Below, piece by piece: positions 8,088 through 14,685 of a stretch of 24,971 nt of DNA (positions within the stretch are counted from its first letter, which is position 1; each line of letters starts with the position of its first letter). The DNA is from Neisseriaceae bacterium (GTDB taxonomy: Bacteria; Pseudomonadota; Gammaproteobacteria; Burkholderiales; Neisseriaceae): the NCBI GenBank assembly GCA_017446355.1, contig JAFSQZ010000096.1:1-24971 (forward strand), written 5' to 3'. The translations under genes were made by a program, and so were the position numbers. Under the pieces are notes generated by a model. The model had not been told where the DNA came from. It ran no database searches and worked only from the letters and a program-made list of their open reading frames with translations.

Positions 8088-9346
8088 TATCTATCCACCT
8101 CACCAAATACAATATCTTGCGTACCAATAATGGCAACAACGTCCGCTAACATATGACCTTTTGCCATTTCGTCCATACCTTGCAAATGTGCGAAACCTGG
8201 TGCGCGAATTTTTAGACGATAAGGTTTGTTTGCACCATCTGAAATCATATAAATACCGAATTCACCTTTGGGGTGTTCTACTGCGGTGTAGGTTTCACCT
8301 TCGGGAACGTGCATACCTTCGGTAAATAATTTGAAGTGGTGAATCAAATCTTCCATACCTGTTTTCATATCAGCACGTTTAGGTGGTGCAATTTTGTTGT
8401 CTTGCACCATAACAGGTAAATTAGGATTGGCACGCAACCAATCAGCGCATTGTTTAATAATGCGTACAGATTGACGCATTTCGTTAATGCGACATAAATA
8501 ACGATCGTAGCAATCTCCATTCACGCCAACAGGAATATCAAAATCTACTTTGTCGTACACTTCGTAAGGTTGTTTCTTACGTACGTCCCATTCAACACCT
8601 GAACCACGTAACATTACACCTGTAAAGCCTTTTTGTAATGCTCGTTCTGGCGAAACAACACCAATACCCACAGTACGCTGTTTCCAAATACGATTGTCTG
8701 TCAACAAAGTTTCCAAGGTGTCAATATTTTTAGGAAAACGTTCGCAGAATGCATCAATGAAATCTAACATTGTGCCTTCGCGTGATTCATTGAGTTTTTT
8801 CAATACTTTGGCATTGCGATATTTGCTGCTTTCGTATTTTGGCATAAAGTCTGGCAAATCACGATAAACGCCACCTGGACGGAAATACGCTGCGTGCATT
8901 CGCGCACCTGAAACTGCTTCGTATAAATCCATCAATTCTTCACGATCACGGAATGCATATAAAATTGCAGTCATGGCTCCAATATCTAATGCGTGCGACC
9001 CTACGCCCATTAAATGGTTCAAAATGCGCGTTACTTCTGCAAACATTGTGCGAATGTATTTGGCGCGGATAGGTACTTCAACACCCATCATTTTTTCAAT
9101 CGCCATACAGTACGCTTGCTCATTGACCATCATAGACACGTAGTCTAAACGATCCATATAAGGTAGAGCTTGTAAATAGGTTTTGGTTTCAGCCAGCTTT
9201 TCTGTGCCACGGTGCAATAAACCAATGTGTGGATCTGCACGAACAATGGTTTCACCTTCTAATTCCAAAATCATACGCAACACGCCATGCGCTGCTGGGT
9301 GTTGAGGACCAAAGTTAATGGTGTAATTTCTTAATTTATTTGCCAC
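8087..9346 (-). CDS. nuoD: NADH-quinone oxidoreductase subunit D (GTG start)
   Basis: The 49-kDa-type subunit of complex I that forms the quinone site with NuoB. I place the start at a GTG (9344-9346), giving 419 residues starting MANKLRNYTINFGPQHPAAHG. AGGAG lies 7 nt upstream, and neisserial NuoD proteins begin this way. An ATG 7 codons further upstream exists but would add MFARSST, overlap nuoC more and lack a good ribosome site. Signatures include FGPQHPAAHG, HRGTEKL and PYMDRLDYV near the N terminus, and the C-terminal DIVFGEVDR. With the GTG start the gene overlaps nuoC by 11 nt. Confidence 0.95.
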   Translation of the reverse strand: MANKLRNYTINFGPQHPAAHGVLRMILELEGETIVRADPHIGLLHRGTEKLAETKTYLQALPYMDRLDYVSMMVNEQAYCMAIEKMMGVEVPIRAKYIRTMFAEVTRILNHLMGVGSHALDIGAMTAILYAFRDREELMDLYEAVSGARMHAAYFRPGGVYRDLPDFMPKYESSKYRNAKVLKKLNESREGTMLDFIDAFCERFPKNIDTLETLLTDNRIWKQRTVGIGVVSPERALQKGFTGVMLRGSGVEWDVRKKQPYEVYDKVDFDIPVGVNGDCYDRYLCRINEMRQSVRIIKQCADWLRANPNLPVMVQDNKIAPPKRADMKTGMEDLIHHFKLFTEGMHVPEGETYTAVEHPKGEFGIYMISDGANKPYRLKIRAPGFAHLQGMDEMAKGHMLADVVAIIGTQDIVFGEVDR

Positions 9347-9926
9347 CGTACTGCTCCTCGCGAACAACGCGCGGTGTTATCTCACGCGGCTCAATGGTAA
9401 CAGGTTGATAAATAACGCGTTTTTCATCTTCATCGTAACGCATTTCTACATAACCAGATACTGGGAAATCTTTGCGGAATGGGTGTCCTACAAAACCATA
9501 GTCCGTCAAAATACGACGCAAATCTGGGTGTTCTGCAAAGACAATGCCGTACATATCAAACGCTTCGCGTTCATACCAGTTTGCACTGTTGTATAGTTCA
9601 ACCACAGAGGGTACAACAGGTAAATCGTTGTCATCTGCCCAAACACGTACACGAACACGATGATTGTTTTTCACGGAAAGCAACTGACTGACCACTGCAA
9701 ATCGCTTGCCTTGCCATGCTTTGTTGCGATAGGTACTGTAATCAACGCCACATAAATCAATCAGACTTTCAAAACCAAGCTCTTCGTTATCACGCAAGGT
9801 TTTCATAATGTCTAAATAATTTTCAGGCTGGCATTCAATGGTTAGTTCATCTAACGCTAAAATTATTTGACTGGCTTTATCGCCTAAAAGAGAAGTGCAG
9901 GCAGCCTGTAAATCCATAACATGCAT
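9336..9926 (-). CDS. nuoC: NADH-quinone oxidoreductase subunit C
   Basis: The 30-kDa-type subunit of the complex I peripheral arm, with no cofactor, stabilising NuoD. The chosen ATG at 9924-9926 gives 196 residues starting MHVMDLQ. It has a strong AAGGAG site 7 nt upstream that overlaps the nuoB stop. The frame stays open for 33 codons further upstream, but that stretch lies wholly over nuoB. The family signature is WYEREAFDMYGIVF followed by HPDLRRILTDYGF and GHPFRKDFP. Separate nuoC and nuoD genes (not fused as in E. coli) are usual in beta-proteobacteria. Degenerate DUS words occur near 9831 and 9898. Confidence 0.95.
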   Translation of the reverse strand: MHVMDLQAACTSLLGDKASQIILALDELTIECQPENYLDIMKTLRDNEELGFESLIDLCGVDYSTYRNKAWQGKRFAVVSQLLSVKNNHRVRVRVWADDNDLPVVPSVVELYNSANWYEREAFDMYGIVFAEHPDLRRILTDYGFVGHPFRKDFPVSGYVEMRYDEDEKRVIYQPVTIEPREITPRVVREEQYGGK

Positions 9927-9937
9927 TTTGACACTCC

Positions 9938-10417
9938 TTAATGACGCGCAATTGTGCAAGTGCGCTTGATTTTGCCTTGCAATTGAATCAAGCCATACAA
10001 CAATGCTTCTGCTGTTGGCGGACAACCTGGCACATAAACATCAACAGGCACAATACGATCACAACCGCGTACAACTGAATAAGAGTAATGATAGTAACCA
10101 CCACCATTAGCACAAGAACCCATAGATAACACCCAACGTGGTTCTGCCATTTGGTCGTAAACACGGCGTAAGGCAGGAGCCATTTTATTGGTAAGTGTAC
10201 CTGCTACAATCATTAAATCTGATTGACGTGGCGAAGGACGGAAAATAATACCAAAACGGTCAAGGTCATAACGCGCCATACCTGCGTGCATCATTTCCAC
10301 CGCGCAACAAGCCAAGCCAAACGTTACTGGCCATAAAGAACCAGTACGCACATAATTCAACACCGTGTCTGCACTGGCGGTGAAGAATCCTTTATTTACA
10401 ACGCCTTCTACTCCCAT
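9938..10417 (-). CDS. nuoB: NADH-quinone oxidoreductase subunit B
   Basis: The complex I subunit carrying terminal [4Fe-4S] cluster N2, next to the quinone site. The start is the ATG at 10415-10417, giving 159 residues (MGVEGVVNKGFF), with AAGG 9 nt upstream; neisserial NuoB starts the same way. Cluster ligands are the adjacent pair C37-C38, then C102 (SMGSC) and C132 (PGCPP). An in-frame ATG 7 codons upstream is less likely because it lies deeper in nuoA. The gene overlaps the end of nuoA by 10 nt, suggesting coupled translation. Confidence 0.96.
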   Translation of the reverse strand: MGVEGVVNKGFFTASADTVLNYVRTGSLWPVTFGLACCAVEMMHAGMARYDLDRFGIIFRPSPRQSDLMIVAGTLTNKMAPALRRVYDQMAEPRWVLSMGSCANGGGYYHYSYSVVRGCDRIVPVDVYVPGCPPTAEALLYGLIQLQGKIKRTCTIARH

Positions 10418-10776
10418 TCCAGCGCACCTTTTTTCCATTCGTAAACAAAACCCACCGTTAAAACAACGATGAAGACAAACATAGACCAGAATGCATATGC
10501 ACCTGTTTGGGCGATTAAATCTTTATATACCACTGCCCAAGGCACCATAAATGCCACTTCCAAATCAAATAGGATAAAGAGAATGGCAACCAAATAATAG
10601 CGCACATCAAACTTCATACGTGCGTTTTCAAACGCTTCAAAACCACATTCAAATGGTGAATCTTTTTCAGCGTAATGGCGTTTTGGTCCTAAAATTGTGC
10701 CCAGCAAAATAAATAAAATCCCAGCTGCCAAGCCCACAATAACAAAAATCAGGACGGGAAAGTAATTGGCTAACAT
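10408..10776 (-). CDS. nuoA: NADH-quinone oxidoreductase subunit A
   Basis: A membrane subunit of complex I with three helices and first gene of the operon. The start is the ATG at 10774-10776 (MLANYFPVL), with GAAGG 8 nt upstream, giving 122 residues. A TTG five codons earlier is in frame but has no better site. Hallmarks are the loop SPFECGFEAFENARMKFDVR, with the conserved Cys, followed by YYLVAILFILFDLEVAF with the membrane glutamate. The stop is TAG, unlike the TAA and TGA of its neighbours. Confidence 0.96.
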   Translation of the reverse strand: MLANYFPVLIFVIVGLAAGILFILLGTILGPKRHYAEKDSPFECGFEAFENARMKFDVRYYLVAILFILFDLEVAFMVPWAVVYKDLIAQTGAYAFWSMFVFIVVLTVGFVYEWKKGALEWE

Positions 10777-10928
10777 GATAAATACCTTCAAAATTGATAC
10801 GTTTGTTTTGAAACGTTAATTTTTGTAACCTGCTATTTTATCTAATTTTACGCAATTTTAAAAGCCAGTTTTGTAGGCATTCTCTAAAAATATTTTTATT
10901 TCAATCAGTTATTTTTTCAATCATTACA

Positions 10929-10943
10929 AAAATCAATGATTTT
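10929..10943. promoter_or_regulatory. Possible operator palindrome upstream of nuoA
   Basis: AAAATCAATGATTTT is a perfect palindrome around a single central A. Two TTTCAATCA direct repeats lie just to the left (10899 and 10915). The bound protein, if any, is unknown; chance occurrence in AT-rich DNA is possible. Confidence 0.25.
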
Positions 10944-11112
10944 ATTGCTGTTTTAAATGCCTGAAAACTCTTAATCCTTAATATTTGCTCAAAGAAACAT
11001 TTATTTATTATGAGATATTGTGAGATTTAATAATTGCTAAACATTGTTAATCTATTTGATTTTAAATGATATTGTCAGATACATTTTTTGTAATCAGGAA
11101 GCTTGTGTTGTT

Positions 11113-11133
11113 TTTCAGGCTGCCTGCCTGAAA
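11113..11133. repeat. Expanded DUS with duplicated TGCC
   Basis: The arms TTTCAGGC (11113-11120) and GCCTGAAA (11126-11133) are separated by TGCCT instead of the usual single base. It looks like a 4-nt duplication. It leaves an intact AGGCAGCCTGAA only on the minus strand. Confidence 0.8.
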
Positions 11134-11214
11134 GAAGTTTTACAAAAAAATATTTATTGCAAAATATTGCTTGCAACAAATGCTTTTTTTTCGTTTAATC
11201 GCGACAATAATGCG

Positions 11215-11231
11215 TTTCAGGCTGCCTGAAA
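11215..11231. repeat. Palindromic DUS upstream of potF-like gene
   Basis: Exact TTTCAGGCTGCCTGAAA, 74 nt upstream of the start codon at 11306. Confidence 0.9.
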
Positions 11232-11305
11232 ACGGTACAATTAGCGTTGTCCTATTTTTTGCTTATTTTTCTTACTGATAAACCAATGATATTAGGAATT
11301 CATCA

Positions 11306-12463
11306 ATGAAAAAAAACTTAATCATCAGTATGTTAGCTGTCATCTTTCTTGGCGCGTGTGGTGGTTCTAATCAGGACGCTGCATCAGCTTCGGCTTCTGA
11401 CGCTACCCATAACGATACTTCGCCTGTTTTAACTGCCACTAATGAGTTAAATACTTATACTTGGTCAGATTATGTTGATCCTGCGTTGGTGCGTGCTTTT
11501 GCTAAAGAAAACAATATCACGGTTAACGAAGCTTTTTATGATAGTAATGAGGTTTTAGAGGCCAAAGTGCTTACTGGTAATTCTGGTTTTGATTTGGTTG
11601 CGCCTTCTATTGCTAGCGTGGGTCGTCAAATTCAGACAGGTGCGTATCAAAAAATTGATAAGACTTTGATTCCTAACTATATTCATATTGACCCTGAATT
11701 ATTAAAACTGATGGCACAAGTGGACCCTAATAATGATTATGCCGTGCCTTATTTTTGGGGAACCAATACTATTGGTATCAATAAAAAAATGGTTGCCCAA
11801 GCTCTTGGCACCGATACGCTGCCTGAAAATGAATGGGATTTGGTGTTCAATCCAGAGTACACTAAAAAATTAAAATCTTGCGGTATTAGTTTTTTTGATA
11901 GTCCTTTGGAACAGTATCCTTTGGCTTTGAAATATATTGGCAAAGATCCCAATAGCGAAGTTGCAGAAGAAATTGAAGCGGCTAATGATTTGATGAAAAC
12001 TGTTCGCCAAGATGTGAAACGTTTTAGTTCTTCTGGTTACATCAATGATTTGGCAAAAGGTGATTTATGTGTGGCTGTTGGTTATGGTGGTGATTTGAAT
12101 ATTGCCAAAACGCGTGCAAAAGAAGCTGGTAACAATGATATTGAAGTGCTGACTCCTTCAACAGGCGTGGGGATTTGGATTGATTCGTTTATGATTCCGC
12201 GTGATGCCAAAAATGTTGTCAATGCGCATAAATATATTAACTACACGTTGGAACCTAAAATTGCTGCACAAAATGGTGATTTTGTTACTTATCCACCCGC
12301 AAGTAAACCTGCGCAAGCGTTAATGAAAAAAGAATATGCCGATGACCCTTCTATTTTTGTGCCAGATAGCGTTAAAGCAAAAAGTTTTGTTGTGCTGCCA
12401 AAATCTAAAGAAACCGTTAAATTGGAAACCAAATTGTGGCAAAACTTAAAAGCGGGTAAGTAA
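11306..12463 (+). CDS. Polyamine ABC transporter substrate-binding lipoprotein (PotF/PotD family)
   Basis: A 385-residue extracellular solute-binding protein that should bind putrescine or spermidine for an ABC importer. The N terminus is a lipoprotein signal with lipobox LGAC (Cys18), so it is probably membrane-anchored. A Ser/Ala/Asp-rich tether follows. The mature part resembles E. coli PotF: TWSDY at 52-56, FYDSNEVLEAKVL, FDLVAPS, DPELLKLMAQ, YINDLAKGDLCVAVGYGGD and the acidic site in WIDSFMIP. These hold the aromatic and acidic residues that bind polyamine in PotF. AGGA lies about 8 nt before the ATG. No permease or ATPase gene is adjacent, so the partner must be elsewhere. A short DUS-like word encodes LPEN. 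Confidence 0.93.
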   Translation: MKKNLIISMLAVIFLGACGGSNQDAASASASDATHNDTSPVLTATNELNTYTWSDYVDPALVRAFAKENNITVNEAFYDSNEVLEAKVLTGNSGFDLVAPSIASVGRQIQTGAYQKIDKTLIPNYIHIDPELLKLMAQVDPNNDYAVPYFWGTNTIGINKKMVAQALGTDTLPENEWDLVFNPEYTKKLKSCGISFFDSPLEQYPLALKYIGKDPNSEVAEEIEAANDLMKTVRQDVKRFSSSGYINDLAKGDLCVAVGYGGDLNIAKTRAKEAGNNDIEVLTPSTGVGIWIDSFMIPRDAKNVVNAHKYINYTLEPKIAAQNGDFVTYPPASKPAQALMKKEYADDPSIFVPDSVKAKSFVVLPKSKETVKLETKLWQNLKAGK

Positions 12464-12476
12464 GTTTAATGTTGCG

Positions 12477-12508
12477 AAAAACAGGTGCTATTGAAGGCAC
12501 CTGTTTTT
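12477..12508. terminator. Bidirectional intrinsic terminator
   Basis: The stem ACAGGTGC (12481-12488) pairs with GCACCTGT (12497-12504) around an 8-nt loop. It is flanked by AAAA and TTTT, so both strands show stem plus T-run. It lies between the convergent potF-like and CYTH genes and can serve both. Unlike other hairpins in this window, it is not built from DUS. Confidence 0.88.
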
Positions 12509-12524
12509 ATTGATTTTGTGTTTT

Positions 12525-12995
12525 CTATTTCCACGTACTAAATGGGTGTTTGCTTAAATAGGCGTTACTGAATCGCCCATCACTGGTGATTTCTTCTCCT
12601 AGCCAGTCTGGGCGCGGATACTCTGCTGTTTCACTAACCAATTCTAATTCACACAAGATTAACGGTGCATTCTCACCAAAAAATTCGTCAATCTCAAAGG
12701 TAAACCCTTGATAATCAACAATATGTCTTTGTTTTTCTACTTTAAATGGACACATACTCGCTAACATTGTTTGTGCATCGCTTAATGGAATTTCGTATTC
12801 AAATTCATTTCTGCTAACTGCCGATAAATAGCCTTTGAGTGTTAGCCAAGCGCGGTTACCACTAATGCGCACACGAATCGTTCGGTCTTTTTCTACGCTT
12901 AAATAGCCTTGTTGCAACAAGAATGTTTCGCACACAGACTTTCGCCAAGAATCATTGCACAACAAAAAACGGCGTTCTATTTCTATATTACCCAT
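12525..12995 (-). CDS. CYTH domain protein, probable inorganic triphosphatase
   Basis: A 156-residue single-domain CYTH protein; bacterial members usually hydrolyse inorganic tripolyphosphate in a metal-dependent tunnel. The charged motifs of the tunnel are visible: EIERRF at 5-10, RTIRVRI, AWLTLKG, EFEYEIP, FEIDEF and ELELV. The N-terminal signature ExExK has Arg in place of the usual Lys (E5, E7, R9). AAGGA lies 7 nt upstream of the ATG. It follows hemJ by 12 nt on the same strand, so the two form a short operon. The function in the cell is not known. Confidence 0.85.
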   Translation of the reverse strand: MGNIEIERRFLLCNDSWRKSVCETFLLQQGYLSVEKDRTIRVRISGNRAWLTLKGYLSAVSRNEFEYEIPLSDAQTMLASMCPFKVEKQRHIVDYQGFTFEIDEFFGENAPLILCELELVSETAEYPRPDWLGEEITSDGRFSNAYLSKHPFSTWK

Positions 12996-13007
12996 TGCAT
13001 TATCCTT

Positions 13008-13427
13008 TTACGAAAAGGGGCGAAAAATCACAACATACAATTCTGCCAATAAAATAAATACAGGCAGCTCATTAAAGACGCGAAACCAACGATGACTGTG
13101 TTTTTCACTGTGGTTGATAAACTGACGCAAAATAATGCCACACCAAATATGGTACACCACCAACAATAATGCCAAAGTGATTTTAATGTGTATCCACACA
13201 GGAAAACCGATATGGAAAGTAGGCATCAACAAACCCATTAAAATCGCCCCAATCCCCCAAGGGGTCATAAATTTAAACAGTTTTTTTGCCATCAACAATA
13301 AGCGTGCGTATTCCACATCATTTTCTGCCATGGCTAAATTGACAAAAATTCGTGGCAAATAAAATAAACCTGCAAACCACGATATGATGAAAAAAACGTG
13401 GATAAACTTAAACACAAAATAAGACAT
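13008..13427 (-). CDS. hemJ: Protoporphyrinogen oxidase HemJ family membrane protein
   Basis: A 139-residue, four-helix membrane protein of the HemJ (UPF0093) family, which oxidises protoporphyrinogen IX in haem synthesis in many bacteria lacking HemG or HemY. The start is the ATG at 13425-13427, with GGGAG 6 nt upstream; the frame extends one codon further only through a TTG. Signatures: FIHVFFIISWFAGLFYLPRI with conserved H10 and W17, the lysine in WIHIKITLAL, and the C-terminal FNELPVFILLAELYVVI ending RPFS. CopD-like copper proteins are distant relatives, but length and motifs favour HemJ. It is transcribed divergently from the DUF2818 gene. Confidence 0.87.
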   Translation of the reverse strand: MSYFVFKFIHVFFIISWFAGLFYLPRIFVNLAMAENDVEYARLLLMAKKLFKFMTPWGIGAILMGLLMPTFHIGFPVWIHIKITLALLLVVYHIWCGIILRQFINHSEKHSHRWFRVFNELPVFILLAELYVVIFRPFS

Positions 13428-13472
13428 CAACAGCTCCCAAAAAGAAAGTACTGCATTTTAACTTAAAACGGT

Positions 13473-13517
13473 TACAATAGCGTCTTTTGATTTTGGCTGC
13501 CTGAATTTCAGGCAGCA
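13473..13517. promoter_or_regulatory. hemJ/DUF2818 intergenic: -10-like box and DUS inverted repeat
   Basis: TACAAT at 13473-13478 could be a plus-strand -10 for the DUF2818 gene, but no good -35 is seen. Just downstream, GCTGCCTGAA (13496-13505) and TTCAGGCAGC (13507-13516) form a perfect inverted repeat with a single-base centre. This places two head-to-head DUS cores in the likely leader of the DUF2818 gene. Confidence 0.4.
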
Positions 13518-13535
13518 TTAAGTGAATAAAATAAT

Positions 13536-13835
13536 ATGAACGCTTCTATGTATTCTTTATTACTTTTGGCTTTTTTGTTTGCTAATCTGCCTTTTTTAAC
13601 ACAACGCGTTTTTGGCATTTGGCGTGTCGCCAAAAAACATTTTGGTTTCCATTTATTAGAGTGGTTTGCTGGTTTTTTGATAACAGGTTTAATGGCTTAT
13701 GTATTAGAAAGTCGTTCAGGCAGCGTCCATGAACAAGGCTGGGCATTTTATGTTATCGTGCTTTGTTTATATGCCGTGTGTGCATTCCCTGCTTTTGTTT
13801 GGCGTTACTTTTGGCGCACCAAACATCGTGAATAA
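13536..13835 (+). CDS. DUF2818 family membrane protein
   Basis: A 99-residue protein with three hydrophobic helices, roughly residues 4-21, 42-61 and 71-90. The pattern NLPFL near the N terminus, HFGFHLLEWFAGFL, and EQGWAFYVIVLCLYAVCAFPAFVWRYFWR fits the DUF2818 family of beta-proteobacteria. From general knowledge, that family often sits next to nuoN at the end of the nuo operon; here it is alone, about 2.8 kb from nuoA and on the other strand. A DUS-derived word encodes RSGSVH in the loop between helices 2 and 3. The function is unknown. No strong ribosome site precedes the ATG. Confidence 0.75.
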   Translation: MNASMYSLLLLAFLFANLPFLTQRVFGIWRVAKKHFGFHLLEWFAGFLITGLMAYVLESRSGSVHEQGWAFYVIVLCLYAVCAFPAFVWRYFWRTKHRE

Positions 13836-13902
13836 AAAATAAACACAACACTTCTTTTTCCATCTCCCAAGCATAATTGTTTAACTTCTTTATCTTTTAA
13901 TC

Positions 13903-13919
13903 TTTCAGGCAGCCTGAAA
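13903..13919. repeat. Palindromic DUS at left edge of inverted-repeat element
   Basis: Exact TTTCAGGCAGCCTGAAA with central A. Its first 11 bases recur as TTTCAGGCAGC at 14048-14058, so the intervening stretch is bounded by direct repeats. Confidence 0.88.
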
Positions 13920-13946
13920 CGGCGTTCGGTACGAATTTTGTGTGCG

Positions 13947-14010
13947 CAAACGGCAACAATCTCCTTATTGAAACCGTTTCTCTTCGTAATCAGGAGATTG
14001 TTACCGTTTG
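13947..14010. repeat. Imperfect 19-bp inverted repeat, non-coding
   Basis: CAAACGGCAACAATCTCCT (13947-13965) is complementary to AGGAGATTGTTACCGTTTG (13992-14010) at 18 of 19 positions. The single mismatch is C-A in plus-strand RNA but G-U in minus-strand RNA, so the minus-strand transcript (downstream of lemA) would fold better. The 26-nt loop contains a smaller palindrome, GAAACCGTTTC (13970-13980). There is no T-run, so this is not a standard terminator. I do not recognise the element. Confidence 0.7.
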
Positions 14011-14064
14011 GCTCTGCTCAACTTTGTTACGATGAACTATTTTGGGATTTCAGGCAGCTTTGGG

Positions 14065-14658
14065 TTATTCCGTAAATTTTATTTCTGGTGCAGTAAGTAG
14101 TTTAGGCTTGTCGTCAAATTCCAATAAAGTGGCATCTTGATGATGACCGAAAGTATTGGCAACCAGATTATTAGGGAAATATTGGCGATAGGTATTGTAT
14201 TCGGTAACCGAATCGTTGTAGTGCTGGCGTGCGAAAGAAATTTTGTTTTCGGTGGAAGTGATTTCTTCGCTCAATTGCATCATATTGGGACTGGCTTTTA
14301 AATCTGGATAATTTTCCACCACCATATTAAAACGCCCCAAAGCGGCTTGCAGATTTTGTTCTGCCTGCGAAAACGCTTGAATCATTTCAGGATTATTTAA
14401 ACCATTTTTTAAAACATTCAATTCTTTTGCCGCAGAATTGCGTGCTTCAATCACTGCTTTCATCGTTTCGTTTTCGTGTTTAAGATAAGCTTTTGCGGTT
14501 TCCACCAAATTGGGAATCAGGTCATAACGGCGTTTTAATTGCACATCAATTTGAGAAAAAGCATTTTGATAACGGTTTTTCAACAAGGTCATACGGTTGA
14601 AAACAGCAATAAGCCAAACAACAATAGCCAGTAATAAACCGAGAAAAATGTATAACAT
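14065..14658 (-). CDS. lemA: LemA family protein
   Basis: A 197-residue LemA-family protein: one N-terminal membrane helix (about residues 2-19), then a long helical bundle. The hallmark FNRMTLLKNRYQNAFSQIDV and the segment RRYDLIPNLVETAKAY match the family, as do FSQAEQNLQAALGR and SENxxLSEEIT-type helices ending NTYRQYFPNNLVA. Three ATGs lie close together; I prefer 14656-14658 because AAGGA is 9 nt upstream, while the ATGs at 14667 and 14664 are too close to it. It follows queA by 27 nt. LemA is often next to a TPM-domain gene, which is not seen here. The role, probably at the membrane, is poorly known. Confidence 0.9.
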   Translation of the reverse strand: MLYIFLGLLLAIVVWLIAVFNRMTLLKNRYQNAFSQIDVQLKRRYDLIPNLVETAKAYLKHENETMKAVIEARNSAAKELNVLKNGLNNPEMIQAFSQAEQNLQAALGRFNMVVENYPDLKASPNMMQLSEEITSTENKISFARQHYNDSVTEYNTYRQYFPNNLVANTFGHHQDATLLEFDDKPKLLTAPEIKFTE

Positions 14659-14685
14659 TTTCATCATTCCTTTCAAATCGTTAAA

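Larger units (their letters stand above)
10777..11305. other. Divergent intergenic region, nuoA to potF-like gene
   Basis: A 529-nt AT-rich gap between divergent genes, so it should hold both promoters. I could not assign a convincing -35/-10 pair for either. Visible structure: two direct copies of TTTCAATCA (10899-10907 and 10915-10923) and the palindrome AAAATCAATGATTTT (10929-10943), together a possible operator 120-170 nt upstream of nuoA. Two DUS-like repeats lie closer to the potF-like gene. A 61-codon open frame at 11044-11229 is judged non-coding. Confidence 0.6.

Noticed and set aside
9927..10025. N-terminal extension of NuoC by 33 residues
   Set aside because: The extension lies entirely over the nuoB coding sequence, and AAGGAG is placed exactly for the ATG at 9926.
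11044..11229. 61-codon open frame upstream of the potF-like gene
   Set aside because: It reads through two DUS copies as FQAA and ends on the TGA of the second, has no ribosome site or family resemblance, and lies in the expected promoter region.
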